From the NCBI RefSeq assembly GCF_009363795.1, contig NZ_CP045420.1, forward strand, positions 105,001 through 169,000: a stretch of DNA of 64,000 nucleotides. The letters run 5' to 3'. The position numbers and the translations under genes were made by a program. Below, one piece after another: positions 11,215 to 18,864 of this stretch; the stretch's first letter is position 1; each line of letters begins with the position of its first letter. A model generated the notes under the pieces. That model saw only the letters and a program-made list of their open reading frames with translations. It was not told the origin of the DNA and made no database searches. The stretch is from Palleronia sp. THAF1. Its GTDB lineage: Bacteria > Pseudomonadota > Alphaproteobacteria > Rhodobacterales > Rhodobacteraceae.

Positions 11215-11664
11215 TTATTCCCGGTCGATCAAATCGAGGGTCAGTCGGACTGCTTTCGCGAAATCCTGCACATCCAGAGCGGTCTGTAGAAGACGCTCCA
11301 CCGGAGGAAGAGCGTCTTTCAACGCCTCGGCGGCAGGCGTGAGGGATTTGTAAGTGTCAAAGGCTTCGGACGTGCCGATGAGCCGCTCCGCCGGGATCGG
11401 CACCCGCTCTTCTGTTGTCCCCGCTTCGATGGCCGCGCGGATCTCGCCAAGTGAGTTGTCGAGATGACTTATCAGATTGGTATGTGTCGGCTCCTCATCG
11501 ACGAGGTTGTCCATGAGACACTCGACGACGAACTGATCGGAGTCACTGAGGTTGGGCAGCACGTGAAGCGTCAGATGACGGCGCATCCCACGGCACTGTG
11601 CGAGAAGGTTGCGTGTCATATCGACTTGGTTCTCGAACAGACTGACCCGGCTTTGGAGGTTCAT
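11215..11664 (-). CDS. Hypothetical helical protein, coupled to the PemK-like toxin
   Basis: 149 aa from the ATG at 11664, preceded by GGAAAGGCGG. Mostly alpha-helical with no recognised domain. Landmarks are QSRVSLFENQV near the N-terminus and PIPAERLIG...LTPAAEALKDALPPVERL in the C-terminal third. Its start overlaps the stop of the PemK-like gene (ATGA), so the two are made together. A frameshifted paralogue lies at 25664-26112. It could be an antitoxin or partner of the toxin, but PemK antitoxins normally precede the toxin and bind DNA, so this is uncertain. Confidence 0.75.
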   Translation of the reverse strand: MNLQSRVSLFENQVDMTRNLLAQCRGMRRHLTLHVLPNLSDSDQFVVECLMDNLVDEEPTHTNLISHLDNSLGEIRAAIEAGTTEERVPIPAERLIGTSEAFDTYKSLTPAAEALKDALPPVERLLQTALDVQDFAKAVRLTLDLIDRE

Positions 11665-12188
11665 GCCCGCACCGCCTTTCCGCCGAGAAAGGTCGGTCGG
11701 GCAGACCTCTTCCCGTGCCCTCGCCGTTGGGATGATCGCGCATCCTCGGCGATGTCTCGCGATGCGTGGAAACGACCGCGTATCGCGTTCATTCGTTCGA
11801 ACGGGTTGCCTTCCAAGCGACCGGTAACAGCTGAGTCGGTCATACAACTGACGACGAAGCCGCTGTTCGTCAGCGGCACGAGAAGCCGCCGTGCGCAGAC
11901 GAACCGCGTGGGTTTGTCGAGTCCAGCTGCGAGGTATTGAACGCGACGCCGGACATGGACTTCATCGCCGACGTTTGACTTGCGGCGAGACGTCGTTCCG
12001 TAGGCCAACAGGGCGTATCGCAGCCCGTCCCGCACTTCGGTCTCGAGGATCAAGCAGGGCCGGGCTTTTGGTCGTCCTGTATGGCCGTTCTCGGCGAGCG
12101 GAAAGCGGTATGAGACGATGTCGCCATAGCCGACTTCATCGCGCCAAGCAGCAGTCATGGTGGGTAGAATGGGTGCAGCGTCGAGCAT
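11661..12188 (-). CDS. PemK/MazF-like protein (growth inhibitor family)
   Basis: 175 aa, start at the ATG at 12188 with a near-perfect AAGGAGGT four bases upstream. GDIVSYRFPLAE, then RPCLIL and YALLAYGTT, follow the PemK-like pattern in which the N-terminal GDIV strand and the RPxL strand frame the RNase site. MazF/PemK toxins cut mRNA. This one is longer than typical (110-120 aa) because of a C-terminal basic extension. It is the first gene of a string that ends in the large serine recombinase, suggesting maintenance of the element. Confidence 0.7.
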   Translation of the reverse strand: MLDAAPILPTMTAAWRDEVGYGDIVSYRFPLAENGHTGRPKARPCLILETEVRDGLRYALLAYGTTSRRKSNVGDEVHVRRRVQYLAAGLDKPTRFVCARRLLVPLTNSGFVVSCMTDSAVTGRLEGNPFERMNAIRGRFHASRDIAEDARSSQRRGHGKRSARPTFLGGKAVRA

Positions 12189-12517
12189 CTCGACCTCCTT
12201 GCAAGTGGCATCGCCGCGCTTCCCGACTTCATCCCCGAGGACCGAGGCGTCGTCTTCGTGCGCGACACCAGGCGCGTGCACGAAGACGCCGACCCCGGAC
12301 CGCCAGCCTCAAGCTGATCCTGCACCGCGTCAGGCAGCACCTGACGGCCTGAACTGCTCGTTCGCGTCAGTTGGGAGAGCGTCGAGAGGGATCGCCCTTT
12401 CGACCCCGTCGGGAGACGAACGCAGAGGGGTTCGGGGAGACGCGTGGAGCGGTCTCATCGAGAGTGGGGGAGGTTCGGAGGCGAGCGCGGAGCGGCCCCT
12501 CCGGGAGCAGGGGTTTT

Positions 12518-12540
12518 TGGGGGAGTGCGGAACGATGACC
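12518..12540 (+). repeat. 23-bp imperfect direct repeat, copy 1
   Basis: Begins TGGGGGAGTGCGGAACGATG. Copy 2 at 12571-12593 begins TGGGGGAGTGGCGAACGACG. The spacing is about 53 bp. The repeats could be accessory-protein binding sites near oriT. Confidence 0.6.
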
Positions 12541-12570
12541 CAAGCCCGTCGGGAGACGCCAGGGGGTGCA

Positions 12571-12593
12571 TGGGGGAGTGGCGAACGACGACC
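12571..12593 (+). repeat. 23-bp imperfect direct repeat, copy 2
   Basis: Matches 12518-12540 at all but a few positions, in the same orientation. Confidence 0.6.
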
Positions 12594-12670
12594 CTGCCGC
12601 TGTCCGCGAAGGACCGCACACCGCGCAGGTGGCCCCCGGCGGGGCCCTCGGAGAGCCCCAGAGGGCCGAC

Positions 12671-12707
12671 GCGTATTGAGCCGCTTTAGCGGCGTCTCGC
12701 AATACGC
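12671..12707 (+). repeat. Nested inverted repeat, candidate oriT hairpin
   Basis: The outer arms GCGTATTG and CAATACGC pair perfectly over 8 bp. Between them GCCGCT and AGCGGC form a second 6-bp stem with a 2-base loop. It lies about 145 bp before the relaxase start, where hairpins recognised by relaxases are usual. Confidence 0.55.
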
Positions 12708-12851
12708 ATAGTCGGTTCTCTACACCTCTTTGCGGCCTGCCCTGCTGGCCGGCCTCGGGAGGTCCTTCGAGACAGCGACCTTCACTTTTTTGAGGCTACC
12801 GATCTTTCCCTATGTCCGCGTCATCAAGTTGACAGGAGGCAGGAGAAAATC

Positions 12852-14279
12852 ATGCAAGGATTCCAGTTCGGACACATTGAAACGTGGTCGCGCAGCGGCG
12901 TTGCCAAGAATAACGGTAACACGTCCAAGGTGCGTCGCAATGGACAACGTGGCTGGACGCCCGAGCAAATCATTGCTGAGGCAGCTCGGGAGCCGGAGGC
13001 GTCCCAGCACGTGGGCTACATAAGACGCGCGCCGGTCGTGATCGCCGGCACATGCGAGACTTTCGACGACTTGCGAACCGCACACGATGAAGCCTGTAAC
13101 ACGAAGATTGCCGTCCCCTACACGAACGCCAAAACGAAGAAGAAAAGCACTCGGAGAAGGTCGATTCGCGTCGATACGCACACGCTCTACACATCGGTGG
13201 TTTCTCTTCCGGTGGAGAGTGCGGAAGCGCTCCGCGACAGTAAGAAGATGGCGGAGTGTAGGCGGGCCTTCGATCTGGTGATTGGCTTCGAGAAAAGTCG
13301 TTTGGAAGACGCTGGAGGTGAGTTCGCAATGGCGGTCATCCATCTCGACGAACGTCAAGTTCACATGCACATCTTCGGCCTCGACCGCCAGCGCGGTTCC
13401 GTCAATGGACTGCACCCTGGAAAGGCGGCGCAAGACGCATTCCGAGCACGACATGGCACCCTATCGCAGGCTGGCACCAACCTCTTCGAGAAGTCGAAGC
13501 GGGCCTACTGCGAGGCGATGAGAGAGTGGCAGAATGATCTTCACCGAGATGGCTTGGGGAAGGTTGGTTTATGTCGGTTCGGACCCCGTCGCTTCCGCTA
13601 TTCGCGACCGCAGTGGAGCAAGAGGAAGCGCGAGGAAGAAGAGAGCGCGCAGGCGCAGGTAAAGATTAGAGATCTTCGCAAAGTTCGGGCGGCGCAAGTA
13701 GCCGCATCCGAAGAGATGACCATACGTGAGGAGAACGTCGTCGAGATGCACGAAGCGCTCGACAGTGAGCGCGAAACGCTACGCGCGCAGCGAAGGGTGC
13801 TCGACAGAAAAGAAAGCCGCCTCGACGCCGGTATCGCAACGGTCGAGGCATTCGCAGATGGTCTCCTTGAGGTTCATGGGGACGACAAAGATGGCGAAGT
13901 AGGCCCTACGCGAAGAGCAAAACGAGAATTGTCTCGCTGGGAAGAGTTGAACGCCAGGCTCAAGCTTGCACCGAAAGAGGTTCTTCGGGTCGGGAGGCGC
14001 ATTGGTGGGTCGCTCAGACGTCTGCGCGAAGAAGCCGCTGAACATGGCCGGGCCGACGCTATGTCTGCTGCACGAAACGAGATCGAAGAGCGTTTCCCAA
14101 AGCTCGGCGCGATACGGGCTTTCGCGCTTAGCCTTGTCCGAAAACTTCCAAACTCTGAGGAGCGCCAAGAGGCGACGGAGCAGTTGGATCGCGTGGTTCG
14201 CGGAGAGTCGAACGACGTCAATCGTTTCCGCAGCGAAGAGAGCAGATCTGGCAAGAATGGAGACCCGGTAGAGACCTAA
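12852..14279 (+). CDS. MobV/Pre-type relaxase
   Basis: 475 aa. The relaxase domain is N-terminal. It carries the metal-binding signature HLDERQVHMHIFG (His-x-Asp-Glu...His-x-His, about residues 164-176), typical of Mob_Pre/MobV relaxases that nick oriT and start mobilization. A coiled-coil, Glu/Arg-rich region spans about 265-350, and the C-terminal third is basic and helical. GGAGGCAGGAG lies upstream of the ATG at 12852. No conjugation genes are present, so the element would need a helper. Confidence 0.88.
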   Translation: MQGFQFGHIETWSRSGVAKNNGNTSKVRRNGQRGWTPEQIIAEAAREPEASQHVGYIRRAPVVIAGTCETFDDLRTAHDEACNTKIAVPYTNAKTKKKSTRRRSIRVDTHTLYTSVVSLPVESAEALRDSKKMAECRRAFDLVIGFEKSRLEDAGGEFAMAVIHLDERQVHMHIFGLDRQRGSVNGLHPGKAAQDAFRARHGTLSQAGTNLFEKSKRAYCEAMREWQNDLHRDGLGKVGLCRFGPRRFRYSRPQWSKRKREEEESAQAQVKIRDLRKVRAAQVAASEEMTIREENVVEMHEALDSERETLRAQRRVLDRKESRLDAGIATVEAFADGLLEVHGDDKDGEVGPTRRAKRELSRWEELNARLKLAPKEVLRVGRRIGGSLRRLREEAAEHGRADAMSAARNEIEERFPKLGAIRAFALSLVRKLPNSEERQEATEQLDRVVRGESNDVNRFRSEESRSGKNGDPVET

Positions 14280-14289
14280 CCAATTACTT

Positions 14290-14760
14290 TCAGGGCAGTA
14301 TCAAACGGGGGCCTGTCCCGTAGGCTCGTTGCGCAAGCAAAGCGTCGCGCGCGACAAGCTCAGCCTCAAGTTCGTCTACCAGGCGTTCGAGGTTCTGCCG
14401 CTCCATAGACTCGCGAGTAAGGGCTTTTTCCATCATCTCGACGCGCTGTAGAAGAGGTGCTTCCGCCTCGGCCTTGGCGCAGGCGATAACTGTCGCCAAC
14501 GCTCGATTGTGACCCTCTATCGCTGATGTCATCTCAGCCGACTGCACCTTCCCGTCCAGATCAGTATCGACGCGTGCTGGTAGCTGATCGTCCCGATGGG
14601 CAAGCCAGACTTTCCATGGTGTGCCTGATTGGCCGCGACGACCGAGTTCGGCCCATAATGAAGACCGTTCAGGTTCTACGCCGCGGGCGCGCATGGTCAT
14701 GCCGGCGGCGATTACTTCGGCGGGGGTGTAGGCGGGTTTCTGTGTCATCTTAGGGCTCAC
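14290..14760 (-). CDS. KfrA-like coiled-coil DNA-binding protein
   Basis: 156 aa. The N-terminal part has TPAEVIAAG followed by LGRRGQSGTPWKVW, resembling the KfrA_N DNA-binding domain of plasmid partition accessory proteins. The C-terminal half is a long coiled coil (KALTRESMERQNLERLVDEL). The frame opens with GTG at 14760, and an ATG follows at codon 5. It is convergent with the relaxase gene, whose stop lies 10 bp away. A role in segregation or regulation of the mobile element is plausible. Confidence 0.65.
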   Translation of the reverse strand: MSPKMTQKPAYTPAEVIAAGMTMRARGVEPERSSLWAELGRRGQSGTPWKVWLAHRDDQLPARVDTDLDGKVQSAEMTSAIEGHNRALATVIACAKAEAEAPLLQRVEMMEKALTRESMERQNLERLVDELEAELVARDALLAQRAYGTGPRLILP

Positions 14761-14919
14761 GTTGTGCGAAGGCCCTGAATATTAGCGGAAGTTGAAATGG
14801 CGAAATCGAGAGCCCTGCGGCGGTCGGAATCCCCGCATGTGTCGGAAGCTCATAAGCTTGCGAGCTTGGAAGCATTAGAGCGGCACCGGTATCAATCTGG
14901 CATGAGCTTTACAGTTTTG

Positions 14920-15936
14920 TCAGATTGCAGGCCGTGGCGCGGGAGCTCTCACTTTCTTTGGCTTCGTCTTTTGAAATGCAGTCATCAGGCGAGGAACATC
15001 CTCCGTGCCTTCGATCTGCATCTCTACAGTTCGCTGGTTCGACGTGATCCAGGTAAGCAGTTGGGCGAGATCGTAGGCCGTCTCGATGGGAAACGGCACG
15101 CCCGGGACGCAGCGATGTTGTCCCACCCGATAGTCCGATAGCGGACTCTTTTCCAGCTTGCCAGAAGGTCTGGTAACCAGGCCGTCGTAGCCGGTTTCGA
15201 GGATGGCCCAGAGACGCGCGCAGTTCTCCACGGTCCACCCGCTCTTTGCGCGGAGCCAGCCTTCGCACCAGTGTTGCGCATCCTCCTGCGAGATTTCCTG
15301 CTTTTTCCATCGGCGCAGTTCCGCGATGACGTCAGGCATCCTGGTCACTCGATCCGCCATGAACTCTCTGACGATCTGCGTCCGCGAAAGGTCCATCCGA
15401 TGGACCGACCGGATACGATCCTCCTCGACCGTGAACATGCCGTTCAAGCAGATTAGACGGCGCCAACGTAAAACGACGTTGAAGGCGGAACTGCGATCGA
15501 CCGAATTGGTGATCTCGATCTCGGGTTGATACTCGTCCCGCTCGAAGAGGTCGCCATTCAAGTCGACCGTGCGTTCGACCAGAGGCACCTTGATCCGCAA
15601 GCGCTCGCCGAACTCGGACATGGTGATGTCGGCTTCCGCCTCGCCAAGACCGGCTTCGGTCAGGTTCGTTGCCAGCCATGTGGCCATCACCCGGTGCTGG
15701 AGGAGGTCATACTGGTCGGAAACGACCGCGACCGGACGCTCGAACTTGTCGCCGGGGGTCGGCATGCGCACGATGCAGCGTAGCCTTGGATTGTCGTTCG
15801 GCGGGTCGCCGAAAGGACGCAACTCGAAGTCGGGAAGGGCCTCGCGCAGATCCGCCACTTTCACCTTGAACTGCGTGATCGGCAGGCTGCGCCATGTCGA
15901 CAGGCGGAAGGCTTCTTCGAACTGGTCAAATGGCAC
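14920..15936 (-). CDS. DUF932 (phage/plasmid-like) protein, last gene of the hsd operon
   Basis: 338 aa from a GTG at 15936 with AGGAGGT five bases upstream. That site overlaps the hsdS stop, so the gene is clearly in the restriction operon. Landmarks are the conserved DUF932 features FERPVAVVSDQYDLLQH (about residues 65-81), then RRLICLNGM and VHR. DUF932 proteins are widespread on phages and plasmids, with unknown biochemistry. Being fourth in an hsdR-M-S operon suggests a modulating role, or simple co-transfer. Confidence 0.8.
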   Translation of the reverse strand: MPFDQFEEAFRLSTWRSLPITQFKVKVADLREALPDFELRPFGDPPNDNPRLRCIVRMPTPGDKFERPVAVVSDQYDLLQHRVMATWLATNLTEAGLGEAEADITMSEFGERLRIKVPLVERTVDLNGDLFERDEYQPEIEITNSVDRSSAFNVVLRWRRLICLNGMFTVEEDRIRSVHRMDLSRTQIVREFMADRVTRMPDVIAELRRWKKQEISQEDAQHWCEGWLRAKSGWTVENCARLWAILETGYDGLVTRPSGKLEKSPLSDYRVGQHRCVPGVPFPIETAYDLAQLLTWITSNQRTVEMQIEGTEDVPRLMTAFQKTKPKKVRAPAPRPAI

Positions 15937-15946
15937 GGCGGACCTC

Positions 15947-17368
15947 CTATTCGGCGTCGATCTTCTTGCGGCGCCCACGCTTCGTTTTCGGGGCGGTGGC
16001 GCGGGCTTTGCGGATGCGGGTGAGGAGGGCTTCGGCGGGTTCGTCCTCGGGGTCCTGGCGGACGAGCTCTCCGCGGAAGGCCTTGACCAGCAAGCGCTCG
16101 TCGAGCCGATCCAGGAGATGGGCGGCGCGGCTGGCCTCCTCGGTCATCCGGTCGATGCGGGCGAAGGCGGCTTCAATGCGGCGGACGATTTCGGCCTGTT
16201 CATCAAGAGGCGGCACGGGCACCGGTGATCTTCGGCAGATTTCGAGAGTGAGGTTTCTCTGACCTGCGGTTGCCTTCGACAATGCGGTCGCCCAAGAAAG
16301 GTAGGCCTCACTGAGCAGCCATTTCGCCAAGAACGCGGGGAGAATTCCGTCTTTAGCTCGGAACACCGCAATAGCCTGGTTCATGTTCCACTCTGGGTGT
16401 GTCTCGGGAACGACGGAGACCTTCCCGAGAGGTGGGCCGACAATGTTCATCAGAATGTCGCCTGGGAACACCTTGGACCTTTTGAGGAAGCCCTCGTGAA
16501 TAGATTTGCTCACGAAAGTTGGCTCCTTGGTGAAATCCAATGAACCATCGAAGGTCAGGTTGTAGACCTTAATGAACGGCACGTCGCCACCGTCGGGGTT
16601 CAGGTCATCGCGTTTCGGCGTTGTTCCTTTGGTAATCCATTCGCATAGCTCTTCGGCGGTTTTCCATTCCCAGGTAGCAGGTATCGTGAACGGGGTGTCG
16701 ATCTCTTGGCGATCAGCATATTCGAGATGTTCTTTAGAACTCACGCCTCCACGGAATGCCTCGGTCAAGATCGCTTGCTTAGCGCGAGTGGCGAGTTTGG
16801 TGGCGCGGGCGAGGTGGTCGCGCGCGGCGGCCGAGCGCGCCGAGAGCCGGTCCAGCTTCGCCACGATCCGCCGCTGCTCGGGGAGTGGAGGAATGGGAAT
16901 GGAAAGACGTTTCAGGCGTCCCCCAGAAATACGTTGACGGGTGGTCCCGGAAGCCTCCGCCCGTATCTGACTTCGGACTTCTGGGCTATTGATCGCAGTT
17001 GCAATCCATTCAGGCGAAACCGCTTCTTCTCCGGAGCGCCAGACGAGCACATCGACGGCTGTCACGGCCCGTTGTCCCACTCCCGGAAAAATGCAGGCGC
17101 GTCCCAATGGGTCCGGCATTCGAGCGACCAAGACATCGCCGGGCTTCAGAAAGGTGCACCTCAGTCTCTCGGCCGTTTCCGCCGTCAGAAATCGCGATGA
17201 CTTGTCAAGGAACGCGCCGTCACCGATGTCCATGAGTTGGATCAAGCGAACATCGCCTTCGGGATCTTGGTCTTTACTCTCAATCCAATCGCCGTCGGTG
17301 ACAAGTCCCCCTGCGCCCACAATGCTCTGAAGCTCTTCTGCCGACCAGTTCTCAGGCAATCCCATCAT
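15947..17368 (-). CDS. hsdS: Type I restriction enzyme specificity subunit HsdS
   Basis: 473 aa. Two target-recognition domains are each followed by a conserved coiled spacer. The first spacer begins PIPPLPEQRRIVAKLDRL (about residue 155) and the second PVPPLDEQAEIVRRIEAAF (about 384), the classic HsdS layout. It selects the bipartite DNA site for both methylation and cutting. The start overlaps the hsdM stop by 4 bp. The C-terminus is basic (KTKRGRRKK). It appears intact. Confidence 0.95.
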   Translation of the reverse strand: MMGLPENWSAEELQSIVGAGGLVTDGDWIESKDQDPEGDVRLIQLMDIGDGAFLDKSSRFLTAETAERLRCTFLKPGDVLVARMPDPLGRACIFPGVGQRAVTAVDVLVWRSGEEAVSPEWIATAINSPEVRSQIRAEASGTTRQRISGGRLKRLSIPIPPLPEQRRIVAKLDRLSARSAAARDHLARATKLATRAKQAILTEAFRGGVSSKEHLEYADRQEIDTPFTIPATWEWKTAEELCEWITKGTTPKRDDLNPDGGDVPFIKVYNLTFDGSLDFTKEPTFVSKSIHEGFLKRSKVFPGDILMNIVGPPLGKVSVVPETHPEWNMNQAIAVFRAKDGILPAFLAKWLLSEAYLSWATALSKATAGQRNLTLEICRRSPVPVPPLDEQAEIVRRIEAAFARIDRMTEEASRAAHLLDRLDERLLVKAFRGELVRQDPEDEPAEALLTRIRKARATAPKTKRGRRKKIDAE

Positions 17369-18864
17369 TCCGCCGCCGCAGCCGGCGCCTCTTCTTCCTT
17401 GCCATCCAGTTCCAGCACCAGCGCCTCGATCTCGCGCGTGGCTTCGCGCAGGTGGCCGAGGGTCGCCGCCGTGATGTCGTCGGGGTCGGTCAGGCCGTCC
17501 TCAGCCTCTTCCTCGCCATCGCGCAGCCAAGAGATGTCGAGGTTGTCGCCGCGGTTCTCGATCTCCTCGCGGCTGAACCGGCGGAAGCGGCCTTCCTCGC
17601 CCTGATCCTGCCGCTCGGCGCCGCCATGAGGATCGTCGCCGTAGGCCGCCAAGAAGTCGGCAAAGTCCTCGGCCCGCAGGGGGCGGGTCCTGCCGTAGGA
17701 GGGCGCACCGGCGCGCATGTCGTATACCCAAACGGCCTCGGTCCCCCCGCTCTCGCTGCGATCCACGTTGCGGGTGAAGAAGATGACGTTGGTCTTGACC
17801 CCTTGGGCGTAGAAGATGCCGGTGGGCAGGCGCAGGATGGTGTGCAGGTCGCACCAGCCCATCAGCATCTGCCGCAGGGCGCGGCCGGTGCCGTCTTCGA
17901 AAAGCACGTTGTCGGGCACGACAACGGCGGCACGGCCCCCGGGCGCGAGGCCGCGGATGATGTGCTCGACGAAGGCCAGCTGCTTGTTCGAGGTGCCCGC
18001 GGTGGTCGAGAAGTCGCCCCGCTGCGGCCGCCCGCCGCCCTTCTTGGTGCCGAAGGGCGGGTTGGAGAGGATGAGGTCGGCCTTGGGCAGTCCGGCGCCC
18101 TCGTCGGTCAGGGTGTCCATGGACTGCGCGTCGCCCTCGATGCCGTGGAGCATGATGTTCATCAGGCAGAGGCGGTGCGTGTCGGGAACGAGTTCGGCGA
18201 TGCTGTAGCAGTCGCGGACCTGCTTCTCGGCGGCACCCTCAGGCAGGCCGTAAAGCTCGTTGTTCTCTTCGTAGATGCGGCGGTGGGCGGCAACGACGAA
18301 GCCGCCCGTTCCGGCCGCGGGGTCTTGGATACGCTCGCCCAGTTGGGGCTTCGTGAGCCGGATGATGCTATCGATCAGTGGGCGCGGGGTAAAATACTGG
18401 CCAGCGCCGGATTTTTTGTCCTCGGCGTTCTTCTGAAGGAGGCCCTCGTAGAGGTCCCCCAGCCCTTCTTCGCGCGCGTCGAACCATGGAAGGTCGCCGA
18501 TGGCCGTCGTGAGGCTCTTGAGGTTGGCGGGCTTGCGCAGGCGGGTCTGGGCGTTCTCGAATATGGCGAGGACAAGTGGGTCCTTGGCGGGCTTGAGCTT
18601 GCCCTCGGCATCCTTCTCTTTGGGATCACCCAAGGCGGTCAAGAGATGCTTGTAGTGGGTGAGCTGATCGAGCCCCTCGCGCTTTGCTAAAGTGTCCCAA
18701 CGGTATTCCTCTGGGATGCGGCGCTCCTGTCCGGTCTCGGCCATCATCTTGAGGAAGAGGAGGAAGGTCAGCTCGGTGACGTATTCGGAATAGGTCACCC
18801 CATCGTCGCGGAGGACGTCACAGAGTTTCCAGAGCTTGGCGACGATGTCCTGCGTGGCGCTCAT
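17365..18864 (-). CDS. hsdM: Type I restriction enzyme methyltransferase subunit HsdM
   Basis: 499 aa from the ATG at 18864, which overlaps the hsdR stop by 4 bp. An N-terminal HsdM_N helical domain is followed by an N6-adenine methylase core: AGQYFTPRPLID, DPAAGTGGFVV (SAM loop) and the catalytic ILSNPPFG (NPPF). The C-terminus has the usual acidic helical tail contacting HsdS. It methylates adenines in the site and forms M2S and R2M2S complexes. Confidence 0.96.
   Translation of the reverse strand: MSATQDIVAKLWKLCDVLRDDGVTYSEYVTELTFLLFLKMMAETGQERRIPEEYRWDTLAKREGLDQLTHYKHLLTALGDPKEKDAEGKLKPAKDPLVLAIFENAQTRLRKPANLKSLTTAIGDLPWFDAREEGLGDLYEGLLQKNAEDKKSGAGQYFTPRPLIDSIIRLTKPQLGERIQDPAAGTGGFVVAAHRRIYEENNELYGLPEGAAEKQVRDCYSIAELVPDTHRLCLMNIMLHGIEGDAQSMDTLTDEGAGLPKADLILSNPPFGTKKGGGRPQRGDFSTTAGTSNKQLAFVEHIIRGLAPGGRAAVVVPDNVLFEDGTGRALRQMLMGWCDLHTILRLPTGIFYAQGVKTNVIFFTRNVDRSESGGTEAVWVYDMRAGAPSYGRTRPLRAEDFADFLAAYGDDPHGGAERQDQGEEGRFRRFSREEIENRGDNLDISWLRDGEEEAEDGLTDPDDITAATLGHLREATREIEALVLELDGKEEEAPAAAAE

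Larger units (their letters stand above)
12189..12851. promoter_or_regulatory. Probable oriT and promoter region before the relaxase
   Basis: 663 bases with no gene, between the divergent PemK-like operon and the relaxase gene. It contains imperfect 23-bp direct repeats (12518-12540 and 12571-12593), a repeated CCCGTCGGGAGACG (12407-12420 and 12546-12559) and a nested inverted repeat at 12671-12707. In MobV systems the nick site lies just upstream of the relaxase gene. No known nick sequence is matched, so the oriT call rests on position and structure. Confidence 0.5.

Noticed and set aside
17452-18690. 412-aa plus-strand ORF
   Set aside because: Exact antisense shadow of hsdM; no domain likeness.
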